Shown here: positions 22,862 to 33,406 of the stretch, piece by piece
How the letters are laid out: the number at the start of each line of letters is the position of its first letter
How positions within the stretch are numbered: position 1 is the stretch's first letter
Origin: Serpula lacrymans var. lacrymans S7.9
Lineage: Eukaryota > Basidiomycota > Agaricomycetes > Boletales > Serpulaceae
DNA length: 64,000 nucleotides
Reading direction: 5' to 3'
Assembly: GCF_000218685.1 (NCBI RefSeq)
Contig: NW_006763302.1
Location: 285,180-349,179 of the forward strand
Made by a program: the position numbers and the translations under genes
Notes under the pieces: generated by a model
The model's database searches: none
The model's input: only the letters and a program-made list of their open reading frames with translations
What the model was told of the DNA's origin: nothing

Positions 22862-22903
22862 TGTTTGCACGGCCGGACATGTGTCGGCTGCCCCCGAAGC
22901 TCC
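22862..22903 (-). repeat. KDZ right terminus: inverted repeat and target repeat
   Basis: TGTTTGCACGGCCGGACATG and following bases mirror the left terminus. GAAGCTCC at 22,896-22,903 repeats the sequence outside the left end. Confidence 0.8.
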
Positions 22904-23565
22904 GATGTTCGCTTATGTAATATAATTTCTACAATAGTCACTGTGTACTAGTACGTCACGATCTCTATTATACTATGATCTATCAACCTTGCTAATCACA
23001 GACGGTGCTGCAACAGTGTGTCACTGGCACCGAGCTTATCATTGACACTGCCAGTGGCAAGCCCTTCAGCGCTTCAGCGAGTCTAAGGCTGTTCCTTGGA
23101 ACCCCTATCATATAATATACGTTAAATGCAAGAGGGGCCGCAGTAGTACAAAAAAGTGCACTGCAATGCCCCTAAGCCAGGCATTGCCATTGACAGTCAT
23201 GCAGATGCCCTCATTCACTTGCTCAGTCGTGCGAAATAATGCTATTGTTCTACACAGATCTCTGGCGCCTTCGTACCGCCTGGCAGTCTCTTCCATACTA
23301 TCCGACTGTACTTCTTTCAAGCACTATCGCTTCCCAATTACTTCTAAAACACTCACGCTTTCTTACAATATTATTTTTCAAAAGTTCGAACACGAACAGT
23401 CCAGCCTGCCTGTCCTGTAACATAAATTACACGAGCTTTACTGCTCCTAATATAAATATTAACATAACAGTTCGTCAGTATGGTCCGTCACCCCGTATTT
23501 CCATGCGTAATCCGACACACAGCATTGCTATCCTAAATAATATCAGATGAGATTGGAACAACTAC
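22904..23565. other. Intergenic, transposon-to-host boundary
   Basis: Region between the KDZ element and the 3' end of the first aspartic protease. No gene or repeat is supported. Base composition moves from AT-rich transposon sequence to the more balanced host sequence. Confidence 0.4.
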
Positions 23566-25472
23566 CTATAGCGATAAAACGAAGACAACAGTGCTGATGA
23601 TGACAGTAAGTGTGCTAAATGAATGTTTGGGCAATGCTGCGCTAGAGGTGCGATCGCCTTCGGCGGTGGCAGACGCAGAAACAGACCCTATAGTTGGCGT
23701 TGGGGCAGCGGCATTCACTCCGTTCATCGCGAGAGCCGTTTCGGAGAGCGCAGCAAACCCAACAGATGCAGGGTTATAGCGGAAAACAGAGTAGACGTTT
23801 TTCTACCATGGTATCGTTAGCTTTTATTAATGATGCCGCAGTTGTCAGACTCACAAGGAAAGTGTCGCCTATTATCCAAGAGGGAGAGCCATCGGAATTA
23901 CCGCTACCGCTTTCCGCCACAAAGAACGCACCGATACACTCAGTAGTACTACCTTCGAGCTGCGTATACTGGAAATCCGCGGGACTGATGGCCCAGGTGT
24001 TACCACCAAAGTTCAGGGACACGTCAACAACGGTATTACACGCTGGATATGTCAAAATGCTCAGTCCGCATTCAGGTCCAATTGAGTCAATACGTTATAC
24101 TCACGATAGCTATAGTAACCTTGATAATTGTCAGACGTAATCGCGGCGGAGCCTGGTATTTGTGCATAAATGGATGCAATGGAGTCTGATGGTCCACCAA
24201 CGTTGGTTGTGCCAGTGTCGATAGCAGCATAGGCGGAGTTGGTATTGATAGAGGTACCTTGAACAGTGACAGCTACGAGACGTCAGAATTCTCCTTGCAT
24301 ATAGTGTTTAAGAAAGACTAACTTTTGAGAGGCAGAAGCCACCATGAAGATGAAATGACATTTTGATAGTCAATTGAACCAGTGTATAGACTCTGATTAG
24401 TGTATCCTACGTGATAATGATAAGTCAGAGGAAGAAAAAGGGAGAAAACAGTAATTTTACCCATTGTGAAGACTCCTCCGGGTTCCAAACTCTGGGGATT
24501 AGTTGCGTTGAGAAAGCTGTATAACAACGATTGATATCGTATACATAAGCACAAATTCAGTTTGATTATCGTACCGTGTTAATTGAAAGGACATGAGCGG
24601 CGAATCCCAAGAGTTACTACTGGCCAGCGTTTGCCAAAATGGAGTTGCGCCCGACTGTGCTATAGACTGCCACGCAAGACCCATCAAACCAGATACTGGA
24701 CTAGTGAGAAGATTTTGTGACACGGCATCAACGACAGCTTTATGTTTGATAGTAGTGAGTACGACGATATAAAAGGGAGATGGTTTGACTAACCAAACAC
24801 CTGGTTGTTAACAGAGAATCCAGCCATTTGAACGATATCTTGTCCGAGGGTACCTTCAGCTTCGCCCTCGCCATATTGAATAACAAAAGATTGCGACAAG
24901 TTTTTAAAACTTGATGAACTTGCAGCATTGAAGGTATTACTCTTCGTACAAGCTGCTCCACAGGCTGCGCTAGCTACCCAAAGATCACTGAAGTGACCCG
25001 TTACTCTCGGAGTTCCTGGATTACAACAAGACCGCTTACGATGAGCCAGTGTCTAGTATAATATCGAATGAGACAGGAGGGGTTCCAATTGCAAGAGACC
25101 CAAAATAACTGCAATAGTATGTTAATGGAATGGGAGAAAGATCTACGATATACGCACGAAGAGTCATAGTCCTGGTCGACGATGCTAATGACAGAGATTA
25201 GCGGCTGCCTGATATGCCCAGCAAATGAATTCTGCTTACAGGTTCATTCCAGTACTTCTCTTCTGTTGGGAAGATCGACTATACTTTGCTGCGAGTGCTT
25301 GCCTTTGCTTCTTGGCATGCATCGCCCATTCTGTTGCGTTGCGAGCTGCACGGGTTCGTCTTACAATAGGAATTGATAGTCCACCAGACGATGCAGATGG
25401 TCGAGGTGCCCCGAAAGCCTCCCATGAGAAAGATAGTAAGATTACTGATACAAGGGATAACGAAGGCAGCAT
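23566..25472 (-). CDS. Secreted A1 aspartic protease, copy 1 (pepsin/polyporopepsin type, probable GPI tail)
   Basis: Multi-exon minus gene. Exons I can place are 25,472-25,240, 25,184-25,158, 25,108-25,040, 24,987-24,794, 24,737-24,575 and 24,516-24,461, then about 24,400-24,320, about 24,270-24,100 and 24,055-23,566. A signal peptide (MLPSLSLVSVILLSF) and basic propeptide precede the mature enzyme. The first catalytic motif is ILDTGSSDLWVAS (split by an intron inside GSS). The flap region has QYGEGEAEGTLGQD. The second catalytic motif is AAIDTGTTNVGGPS. WIIGDTFL and FAALSET are the usual C-terminal blocks. A Ser/Thr/Ala-rich linker and a hydrophobic end (STVVFVLSL) suggest a GPI anchor or membrane tail. 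Both catalytic Asp are present and no stop interrupts the frame. It digests extracellular protein. Its paralogue lies beyond the terpene synthase. Confidence 0.88.
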
Positions 25473-26233
25473 TTTGAGCCTGTGATTGAAGTGGCCCAGA
25501 CGGTAAATAGGGAAGCAAGAGTATAAGCAGGAAAATGCGGGCAGAGAAGGCAGCGACGGTGGGATTGGAGGGTATATAAGCCTGGAGGGATAACACCTTT
25601 AGTCGACCTGCGAAATGGGCGGTGGAATAGCCTTTTACTTGGACAAGACACTGCGGAGCCCTATGCGCAGTTCATAACGACACCTGGCTGCGGCACCTGC
25701 GGGTAATACCTATACCCACGAACTTACTTCCCTTGTATAGGTTGTCACACGTCACAGATCAATAGCAAAAACAATCAAGTGATCAATCAACAATTGGACA
25801 CGATAACCGTCTGGCCCTCTTTCTAAGCACTACCGCTACCGCACATATCTGTGTTGCGGGTATAGCACTTTTATTGAAGCAAAAAGGTTGACTTTAGGTG
25901 ACGTTGAAATTTCTGTCGTGTTTATATCATCAAATGTCACAGGAATTGATATCTGCTCCAAGGTCTCACGCATATATTTCGCTTACAGCATTGTCATGTC
26001 TCATTACGCCGAATCCGACACATAGGGTATTCCACCTTACTGTTCCTGTCGAGTGCATGGTACAGGCTTACAACGCCAGGCCACCGACATGTATGTAACA
26101 AACACTCAGGTCAGACTTATGGACACTTTCACCGTTGCCACCAGTGGAATAATGCGTATGCCACGCCAAGGAAACATCATGTATCAATTGTCACACGATC
26201 ATACAACGAAATGACGATTTCAAGAATGCTGGC
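25473..26233. other. Intergenic, 5' of aspartic protease 1 and 3' of terpene synthase
   Basis: A likely TATA box (TATATAAG complement) lies near 25,572 upstream of the protease start. Nothing else is recognised. Confidence 0.4.
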
Positions 26234-27478
26234 CTACTCCCTACAGAAATGCAGGTCGACCCACCGTTCCTTCTGAATCTGCAAACCATGTTTGCCAAAG
26301 TAGCGTTCACTCTCAAAGTACCAACAATCAATTGCTCTGACCCAATTTCCGACCCCCCAGACATAACGTTCTAGTTCCGGACCTGCCAATGGCACGCGCT
26401 TCATTGTTTTCATATACCGTTCAACAAGACTGGCGTGTCGCATCTCAATCCAGTGCATGGCGCCGTGGATATCGGAATGCATCTCGTGCATAACATTCGT
26501 GACAATATTATGTACCCGATGTCCCGTGTCCCGTTCCACGATGTAGGACACCATATCCTGTTGGTAAAAACACTGAGGTATAGGAGCTAATCGATATCTT
26601 TGGTGCGAAACCTTACATTACCCAGAATGATGAAATCAACAGCCAGCCGCTCTAACTCTAGCACAGCCTCGTGATTGAGCAAGTTTTCGTCTATATCGGT
26701 ATCCAGCTCAAGGAGAGCAAAGAAAGGGTACGCTCCCGCTGTACCCCTCCGAACAGTAAGGTAGTCCTCGATGCCACGGATTTTACCAAGCCGTCTATCT
26801 TCCGCTTCTTGAACAACTGCGGTCGTGTACACGTCCATGGTTTCCACGAATCGAACTTGTGCATGATGAGATGCGGTCTGGATTGCGCGAGCCCACATTC
26901 TGTGACAACCAGCAAGTTAAAATGATGCCAAGAAGAAGTACGTCTAGTCCCTTACTGGCGAGCCATTTCACCGAGAAGGCATTCGCCGCTAGGACGAGGT
27001 TTGTTTGGGTTTCTCAAGGCATCCATGATAATATCTCGTTGCGCTTGAACGCCATTTTCATCTTCAGCATCAGAGTACGCATCAAATGCGAAGGCGAAGT
27101 TCATGACATCAGCACAAGTGCGCAGCCTTTCTGTATGGAAGAGAGAAGGCTCTTCGGTTACTGTTTATAGGAACTTGTTGGCGACGAAACAGACCTTTAT
27201 CAAACTTCGGGTACACGAGCGCAGCGCAAAGATCTTGAAACAGAATTACCGTCAATGTGCTGACTTGTATATGTATATCAGGAAGGATGCTGCTCACTAA
27301 AGTCGCAGGCATTGAAAGCCTTTTGCGTTTTTCCATCAAAGGCATGGAAACTCTCTACCCACGCCGACGATTCCGCTTTCACCTCTTCATAAAGAGGGTT
27401 AATTTCTCGCTGCCAAGGCCATTCTACCAGAGTGTCCGGAATGCGAAAACGCTCCGACTTCTGATCAACATTTGGCAT
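26234..27478 (-). CDS. Sesquiterpene synthase (class I terpene cyclase)
   Basis: Five exons: 27,478-27,298, 27,233-27,195, 27,130-26,956, 26,899-26,617 and 26,557-26,234, summing to 1002 nt (333 aa), normal for fungal enzymes of this family. Family blocks are present: [17 protein letters not shown] at the start, [13 protein letters not shown] across the first intron, [15 protein letters not shown] (metal motif), the NSE motif NDMVSYIVE built across intron 4, and the FESERYFG end motif. It would cyclise farnesyl diphosphate to a sesquiterpene in the cytosol. The Asp-rich motif is DAYSD; relatives usually have DEYSD or DDxxD, so the second acidic residue is replaced by Ala. The first Asp is kept. 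The frame is otherwise intact. The product cannot be predicted. No cytochrome P450 or other tailoring gene is adjacent. Confidence 0.92.
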
Positions 27479-29048
27479 CGTGATGAAAGGTGTGTTGAAT
27501 ATTACAAAATGGTATGGGCTGATAATGTTGGTATCCCAATCTCATCCCCCAGTTCGTTTTATCCTATCTGGACTTTCTTTTCAGTACCAGATGCAGATGT
27601 CCGCCCGTAAATTTAGGGAGATTACCATATGTCCTTCATTTGCGCTGCTTGGGAAATACAGCTTCTCAAAATCATCCAGTCTAGGCGATATCTAACTCTG
27701 CTACTTTACTATAGAGATAACTCATTGGTTGGCACTTGAGGCCTATAGTTGTTTCATGCTCGGGTAATCGTAGGCCGGTAGTGGTCGTACCACACGGGGT
27801 ATACGAACATGCGAGATCACTCCATTCTCACATATAAAGCGGGCTTAACGTCTCAAAACTACAGTAGACATATGACCAGATATTCTCGATGGATTTTGGC
27901 GCGACAGCTCCACAGAATGTACAGTTCGGAGGACCCCCACATCTGCGAAACTGTCAACGGTTATTGGGTCAACAAATGAGATCTATGGCTTTCCATATTT
28001 CAAACAAAGCCCTCGGTCATCACGGACCGTTCGAATGCTGTATCCGTATCTATAAAGCATGAACTTTCCCTTGTTCAACTTTACCAAAAAAGATAAATCA
28101 AGTTTCCTGTCAATGGCAAACCACCAAGATAAATGATGAAATGATGACAAAGCATCCGTGAAGATTCCAGTCACATCCTTACGAGCTTGACACCCATTAC
28201 TTACAGCGTACCGGTGGTTAATGGTTAATGCGCAAGTCATGCACGTACCAAGGCGTCTTTGTAGAAGAATGCGTTACTCACACCGGTATCAGTGGTTAAT
28301 GGTTAATGCGCAAGTCATGCATGTACTAATGCGTCTTCGTAGAAGAACGTTATTTATACTCGAGAACTCAAAACGTGTCTTCACGTCTCTTTCAATGCTG
28401 GTGACGACGCCTTATCATCCCGCATATCCGTGGCCACCATAGGAATAGTAAAAAATGTACGTTCCAGTGACGCTCTTTGACAGCTTGGGGTGCACTTATT
28501 AAGGAAGGGAGCTGATCATGATGAATGATACCTGCACCGGGTGTGGAGCCGTACGTAAAGCAGGAACACTAAACTGGCTTCTGTTCTCGCCTCGTAGCCA
28601 TTCTCTCGCCGGTATTTTCGCCGGTGGTATCTGATTGATGATGGATCAGAATCCGTCCAAGCACTTTAGGTAAAATGGTGAAGAAATCAGCTTTCTTGAG
28701 TTTGAATTAACCATAGCGCTTGAAGTGGCAGCCGATAATGCATTATCCAGTGAAGCCTTTCAGGCGCTGGTCAGACGCTACCTGGTCGGGACGGCGTGAC
28801 TCGGGACGAAGAGAAGCCGCCAAAGAGCGTCTTTTACTTTCAAGTGGGGACGCCTTATACGGTGTGCTATATACCACCACCCCAACAGCTTTCGATATTC
28901 GATGATCAGTGATATAATAATCCAGTCAGCGTCTACAAGGAATCTACCGTGAGTCCGTAGAGTCATTATCCCAGTGCCTTCGTCTGTTAGTAAAATAAAT
29001 ACAGTCCAGATCCGGTGGACTCGACATGTTATCCAAAGAGATCCAAAT
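27479..29048. other. Intergenic, upstream of terpene synthase, with a tandem repeat
   Basis: About 1.6 kb between the terpene synthase start and the 3' end of aspartic protease 2. It should contain the synthase promoter. No gene is supported. A two-copy tandem repeat lies at about 28,211-28,360. Confidence 0.45.
28211..28360. repeat. Two-copy tandem repeat, period 78 bp
   Basis: GTGGTTAATGGTTAATGCGC begins the two copies at about 28,214 and 28,292. They differ at a few positions and include the palindrome-like GTCATGCA(C/T)GTAC. It lies about 0.7-0.9 kb upstream of the terpene synthase start codon. Confidence 0.7.
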
Positions 29049-30953
29049 TTAAATCAGAGTAATGGTCCCGGAGACAGCAGCTAACACCAAAGAATATACG
29101 AAGAACGGACGTAATCTCCATGCTGCACTAGTGCTGGTCTCATTGGCCACACTAGCGCTCGCAGTCACCGAGGTTAGAACAGGACCAACGCTGGGCGTGG
29201 GCGCAGATCCATTCGCACCATTTAACGCAAGAACTGTTTCTGACAGCGTCGCAAAACCGACAGAAGGAGGGCTATAGCGAAACACAGAGTATACACTTTT
29301 CTATGAGGATAAAGTCAGCAACAAAATGTTTATCAGAAACCAAGTCGCTGGAGAGTAAACATACGAGGAATGTATCGCCTATGACCCAAGGGGTTGAGCT
29401 GGTGACCTCGTAAAATGCACCAAGACATGACGAGCCGTTCGAATCGATGTAAGCGTATCGGAAATCAGAAGAATTTATAAACCAACTCGGTCCCCCAAAG
29501 GAAATCGACACGTTCACTTGAGTATCACATGCTAGGGTTGGTGTAAAGTCATCAGTAAGGCCGAGGTAAAATAAGGACACGGTCGTACGATAACTATAGA
29601 AACCTTCTAGTCCTACACAGGGCTGCGAACCTGGAATTTGTGCATAAATGGCTTGAATTTGTGCACTTGGGCCTACAACAAGGCTCGTCCCAGTATCGAT
29701 GGCGCCATAGGCTGAGCCGGTAGGAATCTCAATCGAAGTATTTTGCACGGTAATGGCTTACAAATCTTCCGCTCAGAAGCGCAATATGAAAGGTCAAATG
29801 AACGCACATGTAATAGGCAAAGCCCAATATGGAGCCAGATTATCCAAGATTGGCTGATAATCAATATTACCGACATATAAACTGTCGTTGAGAAAACCTA
29901 GGAGCACGGAGAATGAACGATGAATGGGTATCTCCATTTGAAACTTAACATCGTCGTACCCATCGTGAAAGTACCTCCTGGCCTAGTTACATTACTCGCG
30001 CTTGGGGGATAACTGCAAAATACCGGTGTAGCTTTTGACGGTGGATACCAAGCCAACTCACTGAGAAATTTGAAAAGCCATGACGGGTGAATCCCAGACG
30101 CCGCTATCTGCCAGAGTTTGCCAGAATGGCATTGGATCACCTGGCTGTTGCCATCCGAGCCCAACAAGCCCAGAAACGGGACAGTTTGCTAAACGTACTG
30201 AAGTAGAATTGACTATACCTGTCGTTTTCAAAATGAGTTAAACATACGTACAGGTCATAATAGTATGAATTATACGAACCAAACATTTGCTTTTCGACTG
30301 CAAATCCTGCCATTTGTACAGTGTCTTGAGCATACATCCCAGAGACAGTCCCGCTACCATATGAACTAGAGAAAGGATCCGACAGATTCTGTGATGTCGA
30401 CGACAGCGCAGTGTTATAGGGCACAACTTGTGTACCGTCGATATCGCAAGGCGTGGCATTCACCCAAAGGAGACTGGTTCGAAGTTGAGTTGGTGAGAAA
30501 ACAGAAGTGGCCGATACGCACGATGAGCCAGTATCAAGTGTCACATCGAATAAAGCGGGTGGGGTGCCAATAGCGAGTGATGCGAAGTAGCTGGAGGGAG
30601 ATTAGGACGGTTCTACAGAAAATACACGAAAAACGACCTAATATCATCCCCCTGATTTCCAACCCTAAGGAGATTTTGTAAGTACTACACCCCAAGAAGC
30701 CTCAGAGATCTCACAAGTCTGTCCCCGAACTCCTCCTGGAAGGTTGTGACGTTGTACCTCCATACTTAGCTAAAACTGCGTTTCTCAGATTCCTAGCCCG
30801 AGATTCCCACCCTTCGTTGCTGGAAATTGGAGAAGGTCGCTTTTGTAGCTTGACGGTCTGTCCCGACGTTGAATATATAAGTGGAGAATCTGCGACAGCT
30901 TTCAACAGAAGAGACGGCAGGGCAATAAGCACAAGAACTACTTTTCCCCACAT
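29049..30953 (-). CDS. Secreted A1 aspartic protease, copy 2 (probable GPI tail)
   Basis: Minus gene starting at ATG 30,951-30,953 (MWGKVVLVLIALPSLLLKAV, signal peptide). The first intron follows SGTDL, and a 27-nt exon VGNQGDDIS precedes SYFASLAIGTPPALFDVTLD, where the first catalytic motif reads TLDTGSSCV. The second is GAIDTGTSLVVGPS. Flap (SSYGSGTVSG), WVIGDTFL and FATLSET blocks are present. The C-terminus has a Ser/Thr-rich segment and a hydrophobic end (FFVYSLVLAAV), suggesting GPI anchoring. Exon-intron positions parallel copy 1, including the tiny second exon, so the two arose by duplication. The gene appears intact. Role: extracellular or wall-bound proteolysis. Confidence 0.87.
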
Positions 30954-31955
30954 TACCAGAGAATGGGAACTGGAGTCGTTCACATTGCGAGTATTGAACG
31001 TTATGTTTATATAAGAATGCAGTGAAATAGTTAGAACGTTCTCACAGGACACAGTATCGTCGAATTTGACCAGTTCAACAAGCGCTGTGATCGTGATGGC
31101 CTAGATTCGGATTCTATTTCCCTAGCCCCTGAAGCCATATTGGTCGACAATTATACATCAATCAGAAACTTGAAGCACATCCATCAAACCAAGATGATAT
31201 GTGACATTCAGGTCGAACTTGAACGTTTGAACGTTGAACCGTGTCAAGTACATGTCGAACACGAACAAGAACAGACCATAATCGCGGAGTTGTTACGCGG
31301 TGCGCCTCGTCCACCCTACCAATAACCAATCACAGGATTTCGCTGTTAGGAAGTAGTTAGAACCACACAGCTGATCTGACGCTATTGAGAATACAGACAA
31401 TCATATGAAAAATCCATAATTATGAGATGGATTCATATCAACGGCGCATCCTTGGGAATGCTGATCAACAACGGCTGTAACATACACACGCTGTTTGCTC
31501 TGGAGCACAGTATCGTGGTCAATAATGCTGCTTCTATGATAGTCCCAATCAACGTTTGCTAATAGCGCTATCCCAGTTTGACACAACGTGAAACACGTAT
31601 CAGCATCTATTGAACGTCGAGGGATATCGTCTTCTATGTCAACCACGACTCAATGACACGATGACTGTGCCACCGACAAGGAATATGTTGATTAATTCGT
31701 ATCTCTGGTTGATTTATGAGCGGAGACAGATTGATGAGTTCCGAAAAAAGAAACAAACAGACAAATAGGACTTGTGACATGGTTAATTTATGAGTATTGA
31801 TACATTCCAGAAATTGACAAGGTCTCGAGCAATTTACCTGACCGTGAATTTGCTACTGGCACATGTGAGTGATCAGTATAGTATTCACGAGATTTATACC
31901 CACTTACGTTAAATAAAAATGACTCGTTCGAAAATTTCTACCCCTACAGTCGCTC
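30954..31955. other. Intergenic, 5' of protease 2 and 3' of RIB3
   Basis: About 1 kb with no convincing gene. A likely TATA (TATATAAG complement) is near 30,875-30,885 but lies within the protease coding part, so it is probably not functional. Short open stretches at 31,401-31,646 lack splice or domain support. Confidence 0.4.
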
Positions 31956-32883
31956 TTAATGACCCCCATCTATTTCAGCGGTAGGCTGACTGTGACTACC
32001 ATTTGATCCAACGAGACTAACATGTTGATGAGCCATAGACTTCCTGTATTCCACTAGCATTTCTATACTGATCATCTTCAGCCCCCAACGATCTGCGAAT
32101 GCCCTACAATCGTCCCTTCGCGCCATGGAGCCCTGTTCGTCGTCATTGACCAGTTCGCACAGCACGCCTCCAAGAGGCTGATTGGTCAGCATGCAAAGGT
32201 CGACGCCAGCCTCGGTGTGGCCTTTTCGAGTAAGTACTCCACCTTCGCGTGCACGAAGAGGGACAAGATGTCCGGGTCTGGTGAAGTCGCTGGCATCGGC
32301 AGACGGAGAAACCAGGGCACGCGCAGTAAGGGAACGATCATGTGCGGATATACCGGTGGATGTTTCTGTTCGTACAAAAAGACATTATTGACAAATAGTA
32401 CAGTACACGCAGTATAGACTCACTATGCTTGTAGTCTACGGTTACGGTGTAAGCTGTTCTATATCTTTCTTCATTTTGGGGTACCATCATAGGAATATCC
32501 AAACTTTCTAGCAGTTGGCCTGGCATCGATATACAAATATATCCACTGTTGAAAGGAGGAGTGAGAACCGGGTCGCAAAACAGAATGAAGATGCGCTTGT
32601 ACCTCGTGTGCTTTATCATCCACGCCATTTTTTCTGTGGTACATTGGCTAGCGGACATGATCAGATCACCCTCGTTTTCCCTATTTTCATCGTCCATTAC
32701 GACCAAAAATCCCCCAGAGGCAAATACAGCCAGAGCTTCATCTATAGGGTCGAATGCAAACGAAGTCCTTTTGGGTCCATCGGTCACTTGTTTCGGGGGC
32801 AAGCGATAATCTTGATGCAGAGAAGACTCGAGATGCTGGTGAGCTATACTTGTAACGGCTTCGCCGGAGGCTGAGTGTACCAT
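31956..32883 (-). CDS. RIB3: 3,4-dihydroxy-2-butanone 4-phosphate synthase (riboflavin biosynthesis)
   Basis: Three exons, 32,883-32,603, 32,545-32,424 and 32,365-31,956, with introns of 57 and 58 nt. They sum to 813 nt (270 aa). The enzyme converts ribulose 5-phosphate to formate and the four-carbon precursor of the riboflavin xylene ring. Signature blocks: [16 protein letters not shown] (metal-binding acidic loop), [76 protein letters not shown] (split across the N- and C-halves of the active site) and HTEAGVDL. It is single-domain, without a fused GTP cyclohydrolase, as usual in fungi. It runs divergently from the phosphate carrier, with 523 bp between start codons. Confidence 0.96.
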
Positions 32884-33406
32884 ATTGACAATTGTAAGGT
32901 TCGGGACTGAGGATATGGATGACGATTTCGGTAATAGTGTATATATGCAAACTTCGGAAACAAGATGTTATGCTGGCGGGCTCACAGGATGGTTGGTCAT
33001 ACACAAACACGAGAATGAGGATATTTGCGTGCGTTCCTGTGTAATCTTTGAATCATAGACCGATGTGATCCGTGTCCATGGTAAGTGAAAGTACGGAGAC
33101 GAAACGGCTTTCCTCTGCCAAAGTCCTTTTTTCCATTGACTCAGCTGTAATGCCGCTGCCTAGCCGCCACCCAAAAGCCGAAGCCGTGCCGAAGCGAGGC
33201 AGACGTGGGCATTCGGCCATTTGCGGAAGAGCGAACCGGAACAGCTGCCTACAATTTTTGAGCGCAACACGGCCACATCTTCCGCATCCTCTTCCTCTCT
33301 CACTTCGAGCCTCTTTACTCCCCCGCTTCGACTTGGACAGGACATCCCAGTCAAGCAGCCCTAGAACATCACTTAGAGTCTTATAACTCAGGCTAATATA
33401 TTCACG
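32884..33406. promoter_or_regulatory. Divergent promoter region, RIB3 / phosphate carrier
   Basis: 523 bp between the two start codons, the only place for both promoters. A pyrimidine-rich stretch precedes the carrier start (about 33,285-33,345), typical of basidiomycete core promoters. I cannot name specific factor sites. Open stretches here are shadows on the opposite strand. Confidence 0.5.

Larger units (their letters stand above)
11173..22895. mobile_element. KDZ-type DNA transposon, 11.7 kb, with three accessory genes
   Basis: The left end (from 11,173) and the reverse complement of the right end (to 22,895) share ACACATGTCCGGCCGTGCAA plus ACAC, preceded by GGATAGCC-T and GGGGGCAGCC-G. 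GAAGCTCC lies directly outside both ends (11,165-11,172 and 22,896-22,903), an apparent 8-bp target duplication. From memory this is the size described for Zisupton elements. Inside are a decayed KDZ transposase (minus), a coiled-coil protein (plus), a Thr-rich viroplasmin-like protein (minus) and a basic/acidic coiled-coil protein (plus). Two solo LTRs lie inside (13,586-15,403 and 19,465-19,880). Competing reading: the left end also carries AGCTTCGGG, the complement of the right flank, so the direct repeat could be part of an imperfect terminus. Confidence 0.75.

Noticed and set aside
11173..22895. TET/JBP dioxygenase as KDZ cargo
   Set aside because: I looked for an HxD ... H ... R pattern in the accessory genes because such genes accompany KDZ elements in some mushrooms; none is visible.
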